A DNA stretch of 64,000 bases from Oryzomonas sp. (GTDB lineage: Bacteria > Desulfobacterota > Desulfuromonadia > Geobacterales > Pseudopelobacteraceae), in assembly GCA_031292255.1 (NCBI GenBank), contig JARLHN010000008.1, forward strand, positions 124,001 through 188,000. Direction: 5' to 3'. Below the pieces are notes generated by a model, which saw nothing but the letters and a program-made list of their open reading frames with translations, did no database searches and was not told where the DNA came from. Made by a program: the position numbers and the translations under genes. Positions 23,847 to 32,397 of this stretch are shown in pieces (within the stretch, counting starts at the first letter, position 1; each line of letters opens with the position of its first letter).

Positions 23847-25759
23847 CAGAACGCCACCTTCACGCCGCCCTCGAACCAACGAGGAGTACTCGGTATTTGA
23901 TTGGTATCATACTGGGCGCCATTGAACAGGTTGTGCCCCGAGAAGAAGACCTCCAGTGAATTGTCCTCATGCCGGTAGAGGGTTGCCCCCAGGTGCAGAT
24001 CCCACATCAGGCCGTCGTAGCTGCCTTCTTCGGATGGTAGTGCGTTCCAGAAAATATGGCGGCCGGTCAATACCCCCCGATAGGTTTTGTCGTCGTAACG
24101 CAGGGCCAATTGTACCGTATGACGGGCCAGGTCGTTTACCTCGTAGCCGGCCATGGTGGTGTCGGTGAAGGTATATCCGGCGGCAAGCGAAGTGTGAAAT
24201 ACCGGCGTGGTACGCACCTCGAATTCAGTTCCCAGGGCCAGTTGCTGCCCAACGGCATCGTTCCAGGTCTGGTTGCGAAACAGGGTGCCTTTCAACCAGA
24301 GGTAGGGCACGGCCTTGCTCTCCACCCCAACCTGCATGGTCCAGATCTTTATGGCCGGAGTATCGGTAGTGCCCAAAACGTTGAGTCCGTAGCCGCGAGC
24401 CGTGTATGCGCGCAGCAGCGTGCTGTCGGTCAGTTGCCACGTGGCGCCCAAGGCCGGGCTGAACTGGTCGCCCGCGGTCTGGGTATGGTCAATGCGGACA
24501 CCGGGGATTACAGCCACGGGACCGAAGGTGACGGTATCGTTCAGGAAGATTCCCCAGCGGTCCACCCGCCGGCTGAACGGGCTGGCCGTACTGCCATCGC
24601 TGGAGTTATAGTACTCTTCCAGGTGATCGTAGTCGCTGCCGACCACCAGCAGATTGTTATCACCCCGCCATGTCAGTTTGATGTTGCCGCCGCTCTGCAA
24701 CTCCGTGGCGATGCTTGTCGGCAAGTCCGGCGAACCGGACCAAGGTGCACCGTTACTTATGTTGAAATAAGACTCGGCATCTTTATTGTAAGTGTGGTGC
24801 CCACTCACCTCCAACTCAAGCCTGTTGTTGAGTGGATAGCGCAACCCGACCGAACCGAGCAGGTATCTCTTATATCCCAGCTCTTTCAGGTCATACGCCG
24901 GGGCAAACAGGTCCCCCATGTCGGCGTGGGTATAAAAGAAGGTGCCCCACAGCAACCCATGATTCGGGAGGTCGTAAGTCAGCTTGCCATAGGCGTTATT
25001 GATAGCGTCCTGAGTATTGGGGAGCAGGCCGTTGGAGCCAAGAAAACCTCCGGAGAGATAGTATCCCGTATGGCCGCTGGTGCCGCTCAATTGGAGGCTG
25101 TTGTCGGTCGTAACACGAGAACCGATGGAGGCACTGGCAATACCACCCAAGGCACGTTGTTCAGGCGACTTGGTGATGACATTGATCACCCCGCCCAAGG
25201 ATTGTCCCCAAACCGAGGAGGCGGCACCCTTGACGATTTCGATCCGCTCGATGATGCGGGCCGGGATCAGCGAAACATCGGAAAAACCGGCACCCAGGTT
25301 GGTGATCGAGACCCCGTCCACGTACACTTGCGTAAAGTTGTAGCTGATGCTTTGGATGGTGGTATAGGCTGTGATCCCCGGCCCGCCGTTGTGCTGCACC
25401 TGAATACCGGGAACAGTATCCAAGATATCGGCCAGGGTATGGGCGTTAAGTGCCTCGATCTCTGTCGAGGTCACTACGGTCACGTTCTCGGCGGTTTGGG
25501 AAAGCGGTTTGGGGGCGCGGAAGGTTGAGACAAGCTGGGCATCGGACGTGTCCGTGAACCCGAGAGTCGCAAGGGGATCGTCGTCGGCAAAAACAGGTAC
25601 AATATTACCAAACAGGAGCGTCAGCAGGACAAGGATGAGTTTTTGAAATGAATTCGGATGCAGCGTGGAATTATCAGTATCTGACAAAGCAGTTATCCGA
25701 AGAGCTGAATTATTTATACAACGTTGAGTTAAATAGCAAATAGGGCTGGGGTTGTCCAC
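23846..25759 (-). CDS. TonB-dependent outer-membrane receptor
   Basis: At 637 residues this is typical for a small receptor. After a signal peptide (about residues 40-60, LILVLLTLLFGNIVPVFA) comes a plug domain with VTVVTSTEIEALNAHTLADI and GIQVQHNGG, then a 22-strand-like barrel ending in the aromatic C-terminus GVKVAF. The exact start is uncertain: the ATG at 25759 gives an unusually long N-tail, and a non-ATG start nearer the signal peptide is possible. It is the first gene of the operon with the binding protein and hybrid kinase. The substrate is not evident. Confidence 0.9.
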   Translation of the reverse strand: MDNPSPICYLTQRCINNSALRITALSDTDNSTLHPNSFQKLILVLLTLLFGNIVPVFADDDPLATLGFTDTSDAQLVSTFRAPKPLSQTAENVTVVTSTEIEALNAHTLADILDTVPGIQVQHNGGPGITAYTTIQSISYNFTQVYVDGVSITNLGAGFSDVSLIPARIIERIEIVKGAASSVWGQSLGGVINVITKSPEQRALGGIASASIGSRVTTDNSLQLSGTSGHTGYYLSGGFLGSNGLLPNTQDAINNAYGKLTYDLPNHGLLWGTFFYTHADMGDLFAPAYDLKELGYKRYLLGSVGLRYPLNNRLELEVSGHHTYNKDAESYFNISNGAPWSGSPDLPTSIATELQSGGNIKLTWRGDNNLLVVGSDYDHLEEYYNSSDGSTASPFSRRVDRWGIFLNDTVTFGPVAVIPGVRIDHTQTAGDQFSPALGATWQLTDSTLLRAYTARGYGLNVLGTTDTPAIKIWTMQVGVESKAVPYLWLKGTLFRNQTWNDAVGQQLALGTEFEVRTTPVFHTSLAAGYTFTDTTMAGYEVNDLARHTVQLALRYDDKTYRGVLTGRHIFWNALPSEEGSYDGLMWDLHLGATLYRHEDNSLEVFFSGHNLFNGAQYDTNQIPSTPRWFEGGVKVAF

Positions 25760-26020
25760 TCATAAATCAACGACGGATTAACATTTTACACCTCGGGTAA
25801 TTGCTGTTTTGAGATATTCAGGGCAACCCCCATTATGGCTGGCGCTCGCATCTCACCCCTGATGCCCATTCGATTGTGCGGTTCGTCAATCAGCCACTGC
25901 ACGTCCGAGGTCCGAGATGGCAGTCAAACAAGCTTGCATCCGGTTGATCACATAACGTTTTTTGCTATAATTGAAATCAGGAATGATAATCTCTACCGTT
26001 GCACTTCCCTATTACATACT

Positions 26021-27907
26021 CTAATCTGAACTTGTTCCCCAAATTATCATGCTTTTCCCTGAAGCGTTTACGTCTACACGCGGTACCGGAAAGACGGTGT
26101 ACCCGTCATAGGTCGGCCCCATGGTCGAAATCAGTTTGGATGCGCTCCAGCCGGACGCCTTGAGGTATTGGGCCGATCTCACCGTAACGGCCGCGGATTC
26201 TATCTGATACCAAACAAGCGTTGCATTTCCGGATGGATCCACTGCAATGTGTTGGTCGTACGTGTTGCCGATATTCTCGCTGATTTGCGCCGGGGAGTTC
26301 CAAAGCCCGCTGACCGCGCTGAAATGACTTACCGCGACATACTGACTTCCATTTGCATCCGACTGCTGTTCCCATGTCGCGAATGCATTTCCATTGGCAT
26401 CGAACGCGACTTCCGGGGAATAGCATTCCCCTGTCACGCTGTTCGCTATGGTCTTCGGGGTATCCCACTTTCCTCCGCTTAGCTGCCGGCTGACCCAGAC
26501 ATCGAAGTATCCGGAGTTGTTACCCTGAATCCATGCCGCAAGAACATCTCCGGCCGGGTCAATTGCCAGCGAGGCTTGGCCATAGAGCAGGTTTGGACTA
26601 CTGCTCACCTTCGTGCGAGTCGTAAATCCGTTGGTTGTCGTTCCCGTCGCTACCCAGATATCGCTCGCGTCGCCATTTCCGCCGATTCCGTCGGTTCTCT
26701 GGAACTGGTTGTAAATCAGCGCAACATTACCGGAACCGTTGGAAACGACCTTGTAGCCATAGGCGCAGTTTATGCCGGTGGACAGCATTGCCGGTGCCGA
26801 CCAACTGTTGTTTGCCACGGAATACTGGCTGGTGTACACGTCAAAGTGGCTGCTGATGGATGCATCCGACTGATTCCACATGATCACGGCATTCCCGGCC
26901 CCATCGATTGAGATCGACGGAACCCCGGATGGACCGGTAGCCGCGGATACGGCATTCGTCAGTTTCTTCGGGACGTCCCATCCCAAACCAACGGTATAGC
27001 GATTCACCCAGACGTTGTTGAGTTGATTGTCGGACTGCATCCAAACAACAATAGCATTTCCACTCGCGTCTACCGCTACTTTCGGCACCATGGCGAAACC
27101 GGTAGCCGTACTGATCTGCGTCGCGGATGATTCGGAATTCAACCATTGGGCTTGGATTACGCTTGAGCCGTATCCGGTCCCCGTATATGTCCACCATACG
27201 GCAAGCCCGTCACCAGCCCCGGAAACCTTGAGGTCCGGGTCCTGGGCTATAGCCGCTATGCCATTTGTCCAGCTCATCGAAGAAACGCTGTTGACCAGCG
27301 TTGGCGATGCCGGCGCACTGAACAGGGCCGATCCGGAAGTCTTGTCGGTTACCGATACGGTTCCCGAAACCGAGGTGACCGTTATATGGTCAAGCAAACC
27401 GTCCATTCCGGAACCATTCGCCGCAAATGTCCCGGAAATCGGGTCCATATCGGCGTTATAGCTTGCAAGAAGAGGTTTCAGGCTATTCCGGAGACTCGCC
27501 GTTGCGGCTTGAAGATTCGTGGCGACGGCACTGAAGGCAGCTGGAGTCGGGGCCAGGTACATGGCATCCAGATCCGTGCTACTCGCTGCCGCGGCAACAA
27601 TTATCTGAGTCAATGGGGTGATGTTCGCCGTACCGGCAGCAGCAGCGAACGAGTACATCGTATTGCCACCCCAGCTTGCTTTGAGCATAAACGGGGGTGT
27701 GAGTGCCGACACGTCAAATGAAAATGTCCCGTCTGTTGTAGCCATCGACAACTCATGTCCCGTCGAATCCTTGAGGAAGATGGTCCCGGACACGGCGGCC
27801 CCTGTTGCGGCAACACCCGAAACCGTCGCGGCATTGGTGCTTGACGACTGTCCTCCGCTACAACCCAATAATAGCAGACCGATAACAGCCAATAGTGCGT
27901 TTTTCAT
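26021..27907 (-). CDS. Large lipoprotein with repeated beta-propeller-like segments
   Basis: The ATG at 27907 gives MKNALLAVIGLLLLGCSGG with a clear lipobox (LLGC). Residues about 20-110 resemble the N-terminal beta-sandwich and NITPLTQIIVAAA helix of the lipoprotein at 3701, so the two share an architecture. From about residue 215 the protein consists of repeated segments of about 50-60 residues with aromatic and DASGNAIVVWMQ / DPAGDVLAAWIQ / DANGNAFATWEQ motifs, consistent with a seven- or eight-bladed propeller. No enzyme motif was seen. It stands alone and is probably attached to the outer membrane. Confidence 0.75.
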   Translation of the reverse strand: MKNALLAVIGLLLLGCSGGQSSSTNAATVSGVAATGAAVSGTIFLKDSTGHELSMATTDGTFSFDVSALTPPFMLKASWGGNTMYSFAAAAGTANITPLTQIIVAAAASSTDLDAMYLAPTPAAFSAVATNLQAATASLRNSLKPLLASYNADMDPISGTFAANGSGMDGLLDHITVTSVSGTVSVTDKTSGSALFSAPASPTLVNSVSSMSWTNGIAAIAQDPDLKVSGAGDGLAVWWTYTGTGYGSSVIQAQWLNSESSATQISTATGFAMVPKVAVDASGNAIVVWMQSDNQLNNVWVNRYTVGLGWDVPKKLTNAVSAATGPSGVPSISIDGAGNAVIMWNQSDASISSHFDVYTSQYSVANNSWSAPAMLSTGINCAYGYKVVSNGSGNVALIYNQFQRTDGIGGNGDASDIWVATGTTTNGFTTRTKVSSSPNLLYGQASLAIDPAGDVLAAWIQGNNSGYFDVWVSRQLSGGKWDTPKTIANSVTGECYSPEVAFDANGNAFATWEQQSDANGSQYVAVSHFSAVSGLWNSPAQISENIGNTYDQHIAVDPSGNATLVWYQIESAAVTVRSAQYLKASGWSASKLISTMGPTYDGYTVFPVPRVDVNASGKSMIIWGTSSD

Positions 27908-28305
27908 ATCAGCCCCCCCTGATTTCCTCATATGGATGGGGGTTCAGCATAAAGCGTACCGGTAATGTCAAGGGGGTGGGATTGATGTATCCATTTATGT
28001 CCTTAAAAATGGATGTACTGAGAATGTCGCTGCATATTTGAACCGATGGAACCGCTGTATGGAAATTTACCCGTGCCTGTTTTGCATATCAGAGGAGACG
28101 TCTCCGATTCAACTGACGAAAATTGTCAGTGCGACTCGACTTGCGGCTAAAATAAATGTCACGCATCCCACCATCGCCCAACGTACTCATTACACCACCG
28201 GGCAGTATCACCGCAACTGATCGAGCTGCCGGCCGCCAGCCGTTTCAAAAAATTCGGTTTTGTTTATCTTGACCTTGGCAGTCATCAAGTGGCAGAATAG
28301 ATAAA
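27908..28305. other. Intergenic region without a supported gene
   Basis: This 398-base region is divergent between the lipoprotein and the peptidase genes. Short open frames (for example 28038-28220 on the plus strand) have no protein-like pattern or ribosome-binding site. A TTGACC at about 28266 could belong to the peptidase promoter, but no matching -10 at the right distance is clear. Confidence 0.4.
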
Positions 28306-29034
28306 ATGTTCACTCGCAGACAATTCATAGTCGGATCGACCACCTTTTTGTTGGTACCACATAGCGCGTTGGCGGCGGCACTCATGAAAAAGAGTGCCAA
28401 CCGGAGCAGAGTAATTGAGCTTGACGACGAGAGCGGCGACATCCCAAAGGACATCGCAGTTGCTCCGAACATAACCGCCGAGCAGTTCATTGCAGCTCAG
28501 CGCGACGAAAAAGCGCTGGAGCGGCTGGTCGGTGGTTTGGTGGAGCGCAAAGTGAAAGGGCAGCCCCTGTTCAACGAGGGTAAGATCATCCTCTACAACA
28601 CCCATTTCAAGGAGCGGCACCTATTCAAATTCAGGAACGGCTACGGGGAGTATGACCCCCAGATCCTCAACTCGCTCAACTACTTTATGCGCTGCAACTA
28701 CGATAACAGCTATACTGAAATGGACATTGCCGCCATCGAAATGATCAACTATGTCGCACAGTTGATGGGCGTCAAGGAACTCCACATCAATTCCGCCTAC
28801 CGCACGCCCGAATACAACGCCATTCTCTCCGGGAAAAACGAGAACGTGGCGCGAAACTCATTCCACATGCAGGGCAAGGCGATTGACTACTCCATCCCAG
28901 GCGTGCCGATCCGCAAGGTATGCCAGTATGCCCAGCTGGCGCGCAACTACTTCGGCTACGGCGGAGTTGGCTATTATCCCAGGCAGAACTTCGTTCACAA
29001 CGACAGCGGACCGCTCCGAAACTGGGCGAAGTAA
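28306..29034 (+). CDS. Tat-exported DUF882/M15-type murein peptidase (MepK-like)
   Basis: The 242-residue protein starts MFTRRQFIVGSTTFLL, a twin-arginine signal. The C-terminal half carries the DUF882 pattern: INSAYRTPEYN, then SFHMQGKAIDYSI with the metal-ligand His and Asp, and GGVGYYPRQNFVHNDSG with the final ligand His. These match Zn-dependent M15-fold enzymes such as E. coli YcbK/MepK, which cleaves crosslinks in peptidoglycan and is itself a Tat substrate. An extra about 100-residue segment precedes the catalytic domain. It is monocistronic, and the tatA gene at 6007 is in the same window. Confidence 0.85.
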   Translation: MFTRRQFIVGSTTFLLVPHSALAAALMKKSANRSRVIELDDESGDIPKDIAVAPNITAEQFIAAQRDEKALERLVGGLVERKVKGQPLFNEGKIILYNTHFKERHLFKFRNGYGEYDPQILNSLNYFMRCNYDNSYTEMDIAAIEMINYVAQLMGVKELHINSAYRTPEYNAILSGKNENVARNSFHMQGKAIDYSIPGVPIRKVCQYAQLARNYFGYGGVGYYPRQNFVHNDSGPLRNWAK

Positions 29035-29142
29035 CCAAAGGTCAAAACAGTTCAGTTAGATTTTTTGATAAAGCTGCTCATAGTGGCGCTTCTCCGGCAG
29101 AATCATTGCTAGCCAGGAGTATCTTATTTCCCTGGAGGGGCA

Positions 29143-30264
29143 ATGAACGGGCGTGGTTTTTTGGTAGTGCGACTAGTGAAGGTGGGCGGCGGGGTGCTGG
29201 CGGCAGCGGCGTTGTTGATGCCGGGGCTGATGTTGGGCGGGTGCGGATCGAGCGGCGCTAAGACATCTCAGGCTGCCGGGCCGCCGCTCCAGGCCGTCGC
29301 GACAGTCCAGCAGCAGCATTCCAGCACCGTGAACGTCCGCCAGCGCCAGCCGGCGGCGGCGCGTCAGGACAAGGCATCATCGGCCGCCAAGGCGCCCGCC
29401 CGCAAGTACATCATCGGTGAGGACCCGGCCTTTGCCGCTGCCAACGGCTGGCCGGTCAAGACGCCGGCGCAATTGCCCGGCTCAATCCTGCCGGCGCACC
29501 GCATCGTCGCCTACTACGGCAACCCGCTCTCCAAGAAGATGGGGTGCCTGGGCGAGTACGACCATGCAGAGATGTTGCGCCACCTGCAGCGCGAGGTGGT
29601 CAAGTGGCAACAGGCCGATCCGGGGCATCAGGTGCAGCCGGCGCTGCACCTGGTGGCGACCGTGGCCCAAGGGGTGCCGGGCAAGGCGGGTCTGTACCGC
29701 ATGGTGATGCCGGACAAGGTCGTGAACGAGATCTACGACCTGGCCAAGGCCAACCATGCGCTGCTCTTCATCGACATCCAGACGGGGCATGAGAACATCC
29801 GTACCCTGTTGCCCCGCTTCGAGTGGATCCTGAAGAACCCGGACGTCCATCTGGGGATGGACCCGGAGTTCAACCTGTGCACCTGCAAGAAGGTTCCGGG
29901 CACCAAGATCGGCACCTACGACGCGGCGGACATCAACTTTGCCGCCGGCTTCCTCGAAGGGCTGGTGAAGAAATACCAACTGCCGCCCAAGGTATTCATC
30001 GTCCACCGTTTTACGAAAAACGGCGTGACCAACGCGGAGAAGATCCGGCCGCGGCCGGAGGTGCAGATCGTCATGAACATGGACGGCTGGGGCGCGCCGT
30101 GGCTGAAGCGCAACTCCTACCGCGAATATGTGGTCAAGGAGCCGGTGGAGTATACCGGGTTCAAGCTCTTCTACCACAACGACACCAAGAAGGGGGACTC
30201 GATGCTGACCCCGGCCGAGGTGCTGCGCCTGGAGCCGAAGCCGCTCTATGTCCAGTACCAGTAG
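29143..30264 (+). CDS. Lipoprotein of unknown function, TIM-barrel-like
   Basis: GGAGGGGCA stands directly before the ATG. The signal peptide ends in LMLGGC (lipobox), and a low-complexity Gln/Ala linker runs to about residue 85. The globular part begins IVAYYGNPLSKKMGCLGEY and alternates strands and helices (HLVATVAQG, HALLFIDIQTG, VHLGMDPEFN, KVFIVHRFT, VQIVMNMDGWG), which reads as a glycosidase-like TIM barrel. Asp/Glu residues at strand ends (FIDIQ, GMDPEF) could be catalytic, but this is inference. Codon use is more GC-rich than in the flanking accessory genes. A terminator follows. Confidence 0.7.
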   Translation: MNGRGFLVVRLVKVGGGVLAAAALLMPGLMLGGCGSSGAKTSQAAGPPLQAVATVQQQHSSTVNVRQRQPAAARQDKASSAAKAPARKYIIGEDPAFAAANGWPVKTPAQLPGSILPAHRIVAYYGNPLSKKMGCLGEYDHAEMLRHLQREVVKWQQADPGHQVQPALHLVATVAQGVPGKAGLYRMVMPDKVVNEIYDLAKANHALLFIDIQTGHENIRTLLPRFEWILKNPDVHLGMDPEFNLCTCKKVPGTKIGTYDAADINFAAGFLEGLVKKYQLPPKVFIVHRFTKNGVTNAEKIRPRPEVQIVMNMDGWGAPWLKRNSYREYVVKEPVEYTGFKLFYHNDTKKGDSMLTPAEVLRLEPKPLYVQYQ

Positions 30265-30332
30265 TACTGGTGCGACAATTCGGTAACCAATGAAAAGGGC
30301 CCGTCACGGCTAGCCGGTTATGTACTCTATTG

Positions 30333-30367
30333 AATCCCCATCAGCGATGAAGCTGATGGGGATTTTG
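30333..30367 (+). terminator. Rho-independent terminator after the 29143 lipoprotein gene
   Basis: Perfect 13-bp stem AATCCCCATCAGC/GCTGATGGGGATT with a six-base loop, followed by TTGTT. It lies 69 bases after the lipoprotein stop codon. Confidence 0.75.
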
Positions 30368-30425
30368 TTACCTTGCCCTGATAGGGAACAAGGTAACATG
30401 TGTGGACACCGGCATGGATGCCTAC

Positions 30426-30510
30426 TATCGTTACTAATGAGCAAGTCTCCAGCTTTGACGGCGCTGGCTTGGTCATTTAAAGCTGGCCTTGAAAACAAAC
30501 TTAACATCTT
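30426..30510. repeat. Dispersed accessory-region repeat R1, copy 1 (left-truncated)
   Basis: Shares CGTTACTAATGAGCAAG, TTGACGGCGCTGGCTTGGTC and CTTGAAAACAAACTTA with the other R1 copies at 30722, 31564, 37365 and 38210. The left inverted end is missing, and the right end diverges after AACATCTT into a 17-bp tandem repeat. Confidence 0.8.
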
Positions 30511-30512
30511 CT

Positions 30513-30571
30513 GCCCCATCTCCACTTCTGCCCCATCTCCACTTCTGACCCATCTCCACTTCTGACCCATC
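30513..30571. repeat. 17-bp tandem repeat
   Basis: Just over three units of (C/A)CCCATCTCCACTTCTG in perfect phase, directly abutting the truncated right end of R1 copy 1. It has no coding role that can be seen. Confidence 0.85.
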
Positions 30572-30721
30572 TCTAACCCCAACCACCTCGACGATTCGAT
30601 AAATCTGCTGCACCGTCATGTCAAAGTCAAATGACTAAAGAGGTAACTGACCTACAAATTATTGGGCTAAAATAAGTAAGGACACCGATAAGTGGTATAA
30701 TTTGCACACGCATAACGAAGA

Positions 30722-30858
30722 AGCAGCAGTGTCGGGCTTCCAAGATGATAACTTGTAAAATCGACATATCGTTACTAATGAGCAAGGCTCCCGTCTTGAC
30801 GGCGTTGGCTTGGTCTTTTAAAGCTGACCTTGAAAACAACTTTAGCATCTTGGGAGCC
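30722..30858. repeat. Dispersed repeat R1, copy 2 (full length)
   Basis: A 137-bp element bounded by GGCTTCCAAGATG on the left and CATCTTGGGAGCC on the right. The interior contains GTTACTAATGAGCAAGGCTC and CTTGACGGCGTTGGCTTGG. Read on the minus strand it holds a short protein-like frame starting MLKLFSRSALKDQANAV that recurs with few changes in other copies. It lies 108 bases before the PEP-CTERM gene. Confidence 0.85.
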
Positions 30859-30965
30859 TGACCTCACAGGCATGCGCTCAGCGCTGTGATCTTGATTAGA
30901 TACGTATTGGCATGTCATTGCTTGTAATTCGCTGCCATTAACCTTGAAGCCGATAGGAGCGAACA

Positions 30966-31538
30966 ATGGGACTGTTGTGGTCACATCAATCCGTGAAATT
31001 CTTGTTGCACTCTCTCTATGCCCTTCTCGTTGTGGCCATTCTTACGCCAAATGCTCAAGCTACACCGGCTTATATTACGTTATCCTTAAACCCATCAGAT
31101 ACAATTGCAATTGCAGAAATCAATTTTGATTTGTATGAACAGCCGAATGGATGGCCTCCTCCGGGATATACCTATGGAGACCCAACTGTTCCTAAACATC
31201 CAGGCGATAGTACTACATGGGAATTTGATATAAAGGTAACCAATACAATTGGTATCAGCATTAATGGATTAGTTTCATACACCAACGGTCAATGGGGGTC
31301 TCTTTTACTCCAAAATTGTGGTTTTTATGGGCCCGGTGAGTCGCTTATCCCTATTCAATCGACATCTTTTGATATAACTGGTGGGTTCACTGATGGCCCC
31401 GACAATTATTCCAATCCTATAGGAACGTGGGAAATATCGTCGTCAGCTCCAGTCCCGGAGCCTTCAACACTTCTTCTCGTAGGAGCAGGGCTGACAGGAA
31501 TCGCATTTGTAACGTGGCGTCGACGCGGAAAGGTATAA
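30966..31538 (+). CDS. PEP-CTERM sorting domain protein
   Basis: The 190-residue protein has an N-terminal signal peptide ending around NAQATPA and a C-terminal sorting signal. That signal consists of VPEPSTLLLVGAGLTGIA, a membrane-spanning stretch, and WRRRGKV, which is the textbook PEP-CTERM tripartite tail recognised by exosortase. The central domain is a Gly/Asn/Thr-rich beta protein without a recognised family. GGAGC precedes the ATG. AT content is clearly higher than in the neighbours, consistent with transfer. No exosortase is in the window. A terminator lies about 280 bases downstream, beyond a split R1 copy. Confidence 0.92.
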   Translation: MGLLWSHQSVKFLLHSLYALLVVAILTPNAQATPAYITLSLNPSDTIAIAEINFDLYEQPNGWPPPGYTYGDPTVPKHPGDSTTWEFDIKVTNTIGISINGLVSYTNGQWGSLLLQNCGFYGPGESLIPIQSTSFDITGGFTDGPDNYSNPIGTWEISSSAPVPEPSTLLLVGAGLTGIAFVTWRRRGKV

Positions 31539-31563
31539 GTATCCATAGGAGTAGGCAGCATGT

Positions 31564-31820
31564 CAGGCTTTCAAGTTGTTAATTAGTTTCCATCCGGAAA
31601 CTTCGGATGAGAAACTATTGGTTTCCGATTCGGAAAGGAGGGTATTTTTGTCCCGGCAAGGAAATCAAGGGATTGCGCGGAGGCGTACATTAGTACGCCG
31701 CACAAGCAAACCCGAAGATTGGCGCCGCCTGGGCGAAAAAGACCCCTTTCCGGATGGAAACTACTTAGTAAAATCGATATATCGTTACTTATGAGCAAAT
31801 CTCACATCTTGACGGCGTTG
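31564..31820. repeat. Dispersed repeat R1, copy 3, split by another element
   Basis: The left arm (31564-31584, CAGGCTTTCAAGTTGTTAATT) corresponds to the left end of the other copies. The right arm (31774-31820, CTTAGTAAAATCGATATATCG then TTACTTATGAGC) continues it. Between the arms a separate palindrome-ended element of about 190 bp has inserted. Confidence 0.75.
31583..31773. repeat. Palindrome-ended element inserted in R1 copy 3
   Basis: Bounded by TTAGTTTCCATCCGGAAA and TTTCCGGATGGAAACTA, an almost perfect 17-bp inverted repeat. The interior contains TACATTAGTACGCCG and AGATTGGCGCCGCCTGGGCG. No open frame was recognised, so it looks like a non-autonomous (MITE-like) element. Confidence 0.75.
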
Positions 31821-31821
31821 T

Positions 31822-31852
31822 GCCCCCTGATCTTGGTCAGTGGGCTTTTTTT
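31822..31852 (+). terminator. Rho-independent terminator
   Basis: Stem GCCC-CTGA/TCAG-GGGC with one internal mismatch and a TCTTGG loop, followed by seven T residues. It ends transcription from the PEP-CTERM side before the KaiC-like operon. Confidence 0.7.
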
Positions 31853-31900
31853 AGCTTAAAATGCTTTCCAGCCTATCAAAGAAATCGCGCCTTGACTCCA

Positions 31901-31928
31901 TTGTCTTTCAACCAGCCCGAGGTAAAAT
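31901..31928 (+). promoter_or_regulatory. Possible sigma-70 promoter of the KaiC-like operon
   Basis: TTGTCT at 31901 and TAAAAT at 31923 with a 16-base spacer, 38 bases upstream of the first start codon of the operon. The match is moderate. Confidence 0.35.
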
Positions 31929-31965
31929 GTTACATAATCATCGCCGGGTTCCTGGAGCCGTTTTT

Positions 31966-32397
31966 ATGTCACCAACTGACAGTTATCGAAAAACGATACG
32001 AATAGTGCTGGCGGATCGTGCCGGAGACGCTCCCGGTGCAAGCGCAATCGCCGAAGCCGCCATCGGCACATGGCAGCAGGTGGCCGCCCAGATCGTACCG
32101 GTGATCGGCATCGGGGGGGCCAACGTTCTCTTCAACCGCTCGCTGCACCTGACATGCACCACCTTCCCGTGGCTTACAATTCCCGGCGATCACAGGGATA
32201 GCACCGTTCTGCTTGCAAACCTCAAGGAGCAACTTGCGGGCCGTGAGCCGGATGCCGCCGCAGAGGCGAGCTATACCCTGCTGGTGACCTTCATCGAACT
32301 GCTGATGTCCATGATTGGAGATTCCTTGACCGAGCGCCTGTTGAGCTCGGTCTGGGAACCATCGTCACCGCCGTCTGAACAGGAGAACGAATCATGA
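31966..32397 (+). CDS. Small uncharacterised protein preceding the KaiC-like gene
   Basis: The ATG at 31966 (MSPTDSYRKTIRIVLADRAG) was preferred to 31861 because GGAG precedes it and the upstream codons look non-coding. The 143-residue protein has a mixed alpha/beta pattern with PVIGIGGANVLFNRSLHL in the middle and a helical region (SYTLLVTFIELLMSMIG). It is not KaiB-like, with no thioredoxin pattern, and has no signal peptide. Its stop overlaps the KaiC-like ATG (ATGA), so the two proteins are made together and may interact. No family was recognised. Confidence 0.7.
   Translation: MSPTDSYRKTIRIVLADRAGDAPGASAIAEAAIGTWQQVAAQIVPVIGIGGANVLFNRSLHLTCTTFPWLTIPGDHRDSTVLLANLKEQLAGREPDAAAEASYTLLVTFIELLMSMIGDSLTERLLSSVWEPSSPPSEQENES

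Noticed and set aside
24056-25528. Antisense 490-codon frame over the TonB receptor
   Set aside because: No family features; caused by GC-biased codon positions of the receptor.
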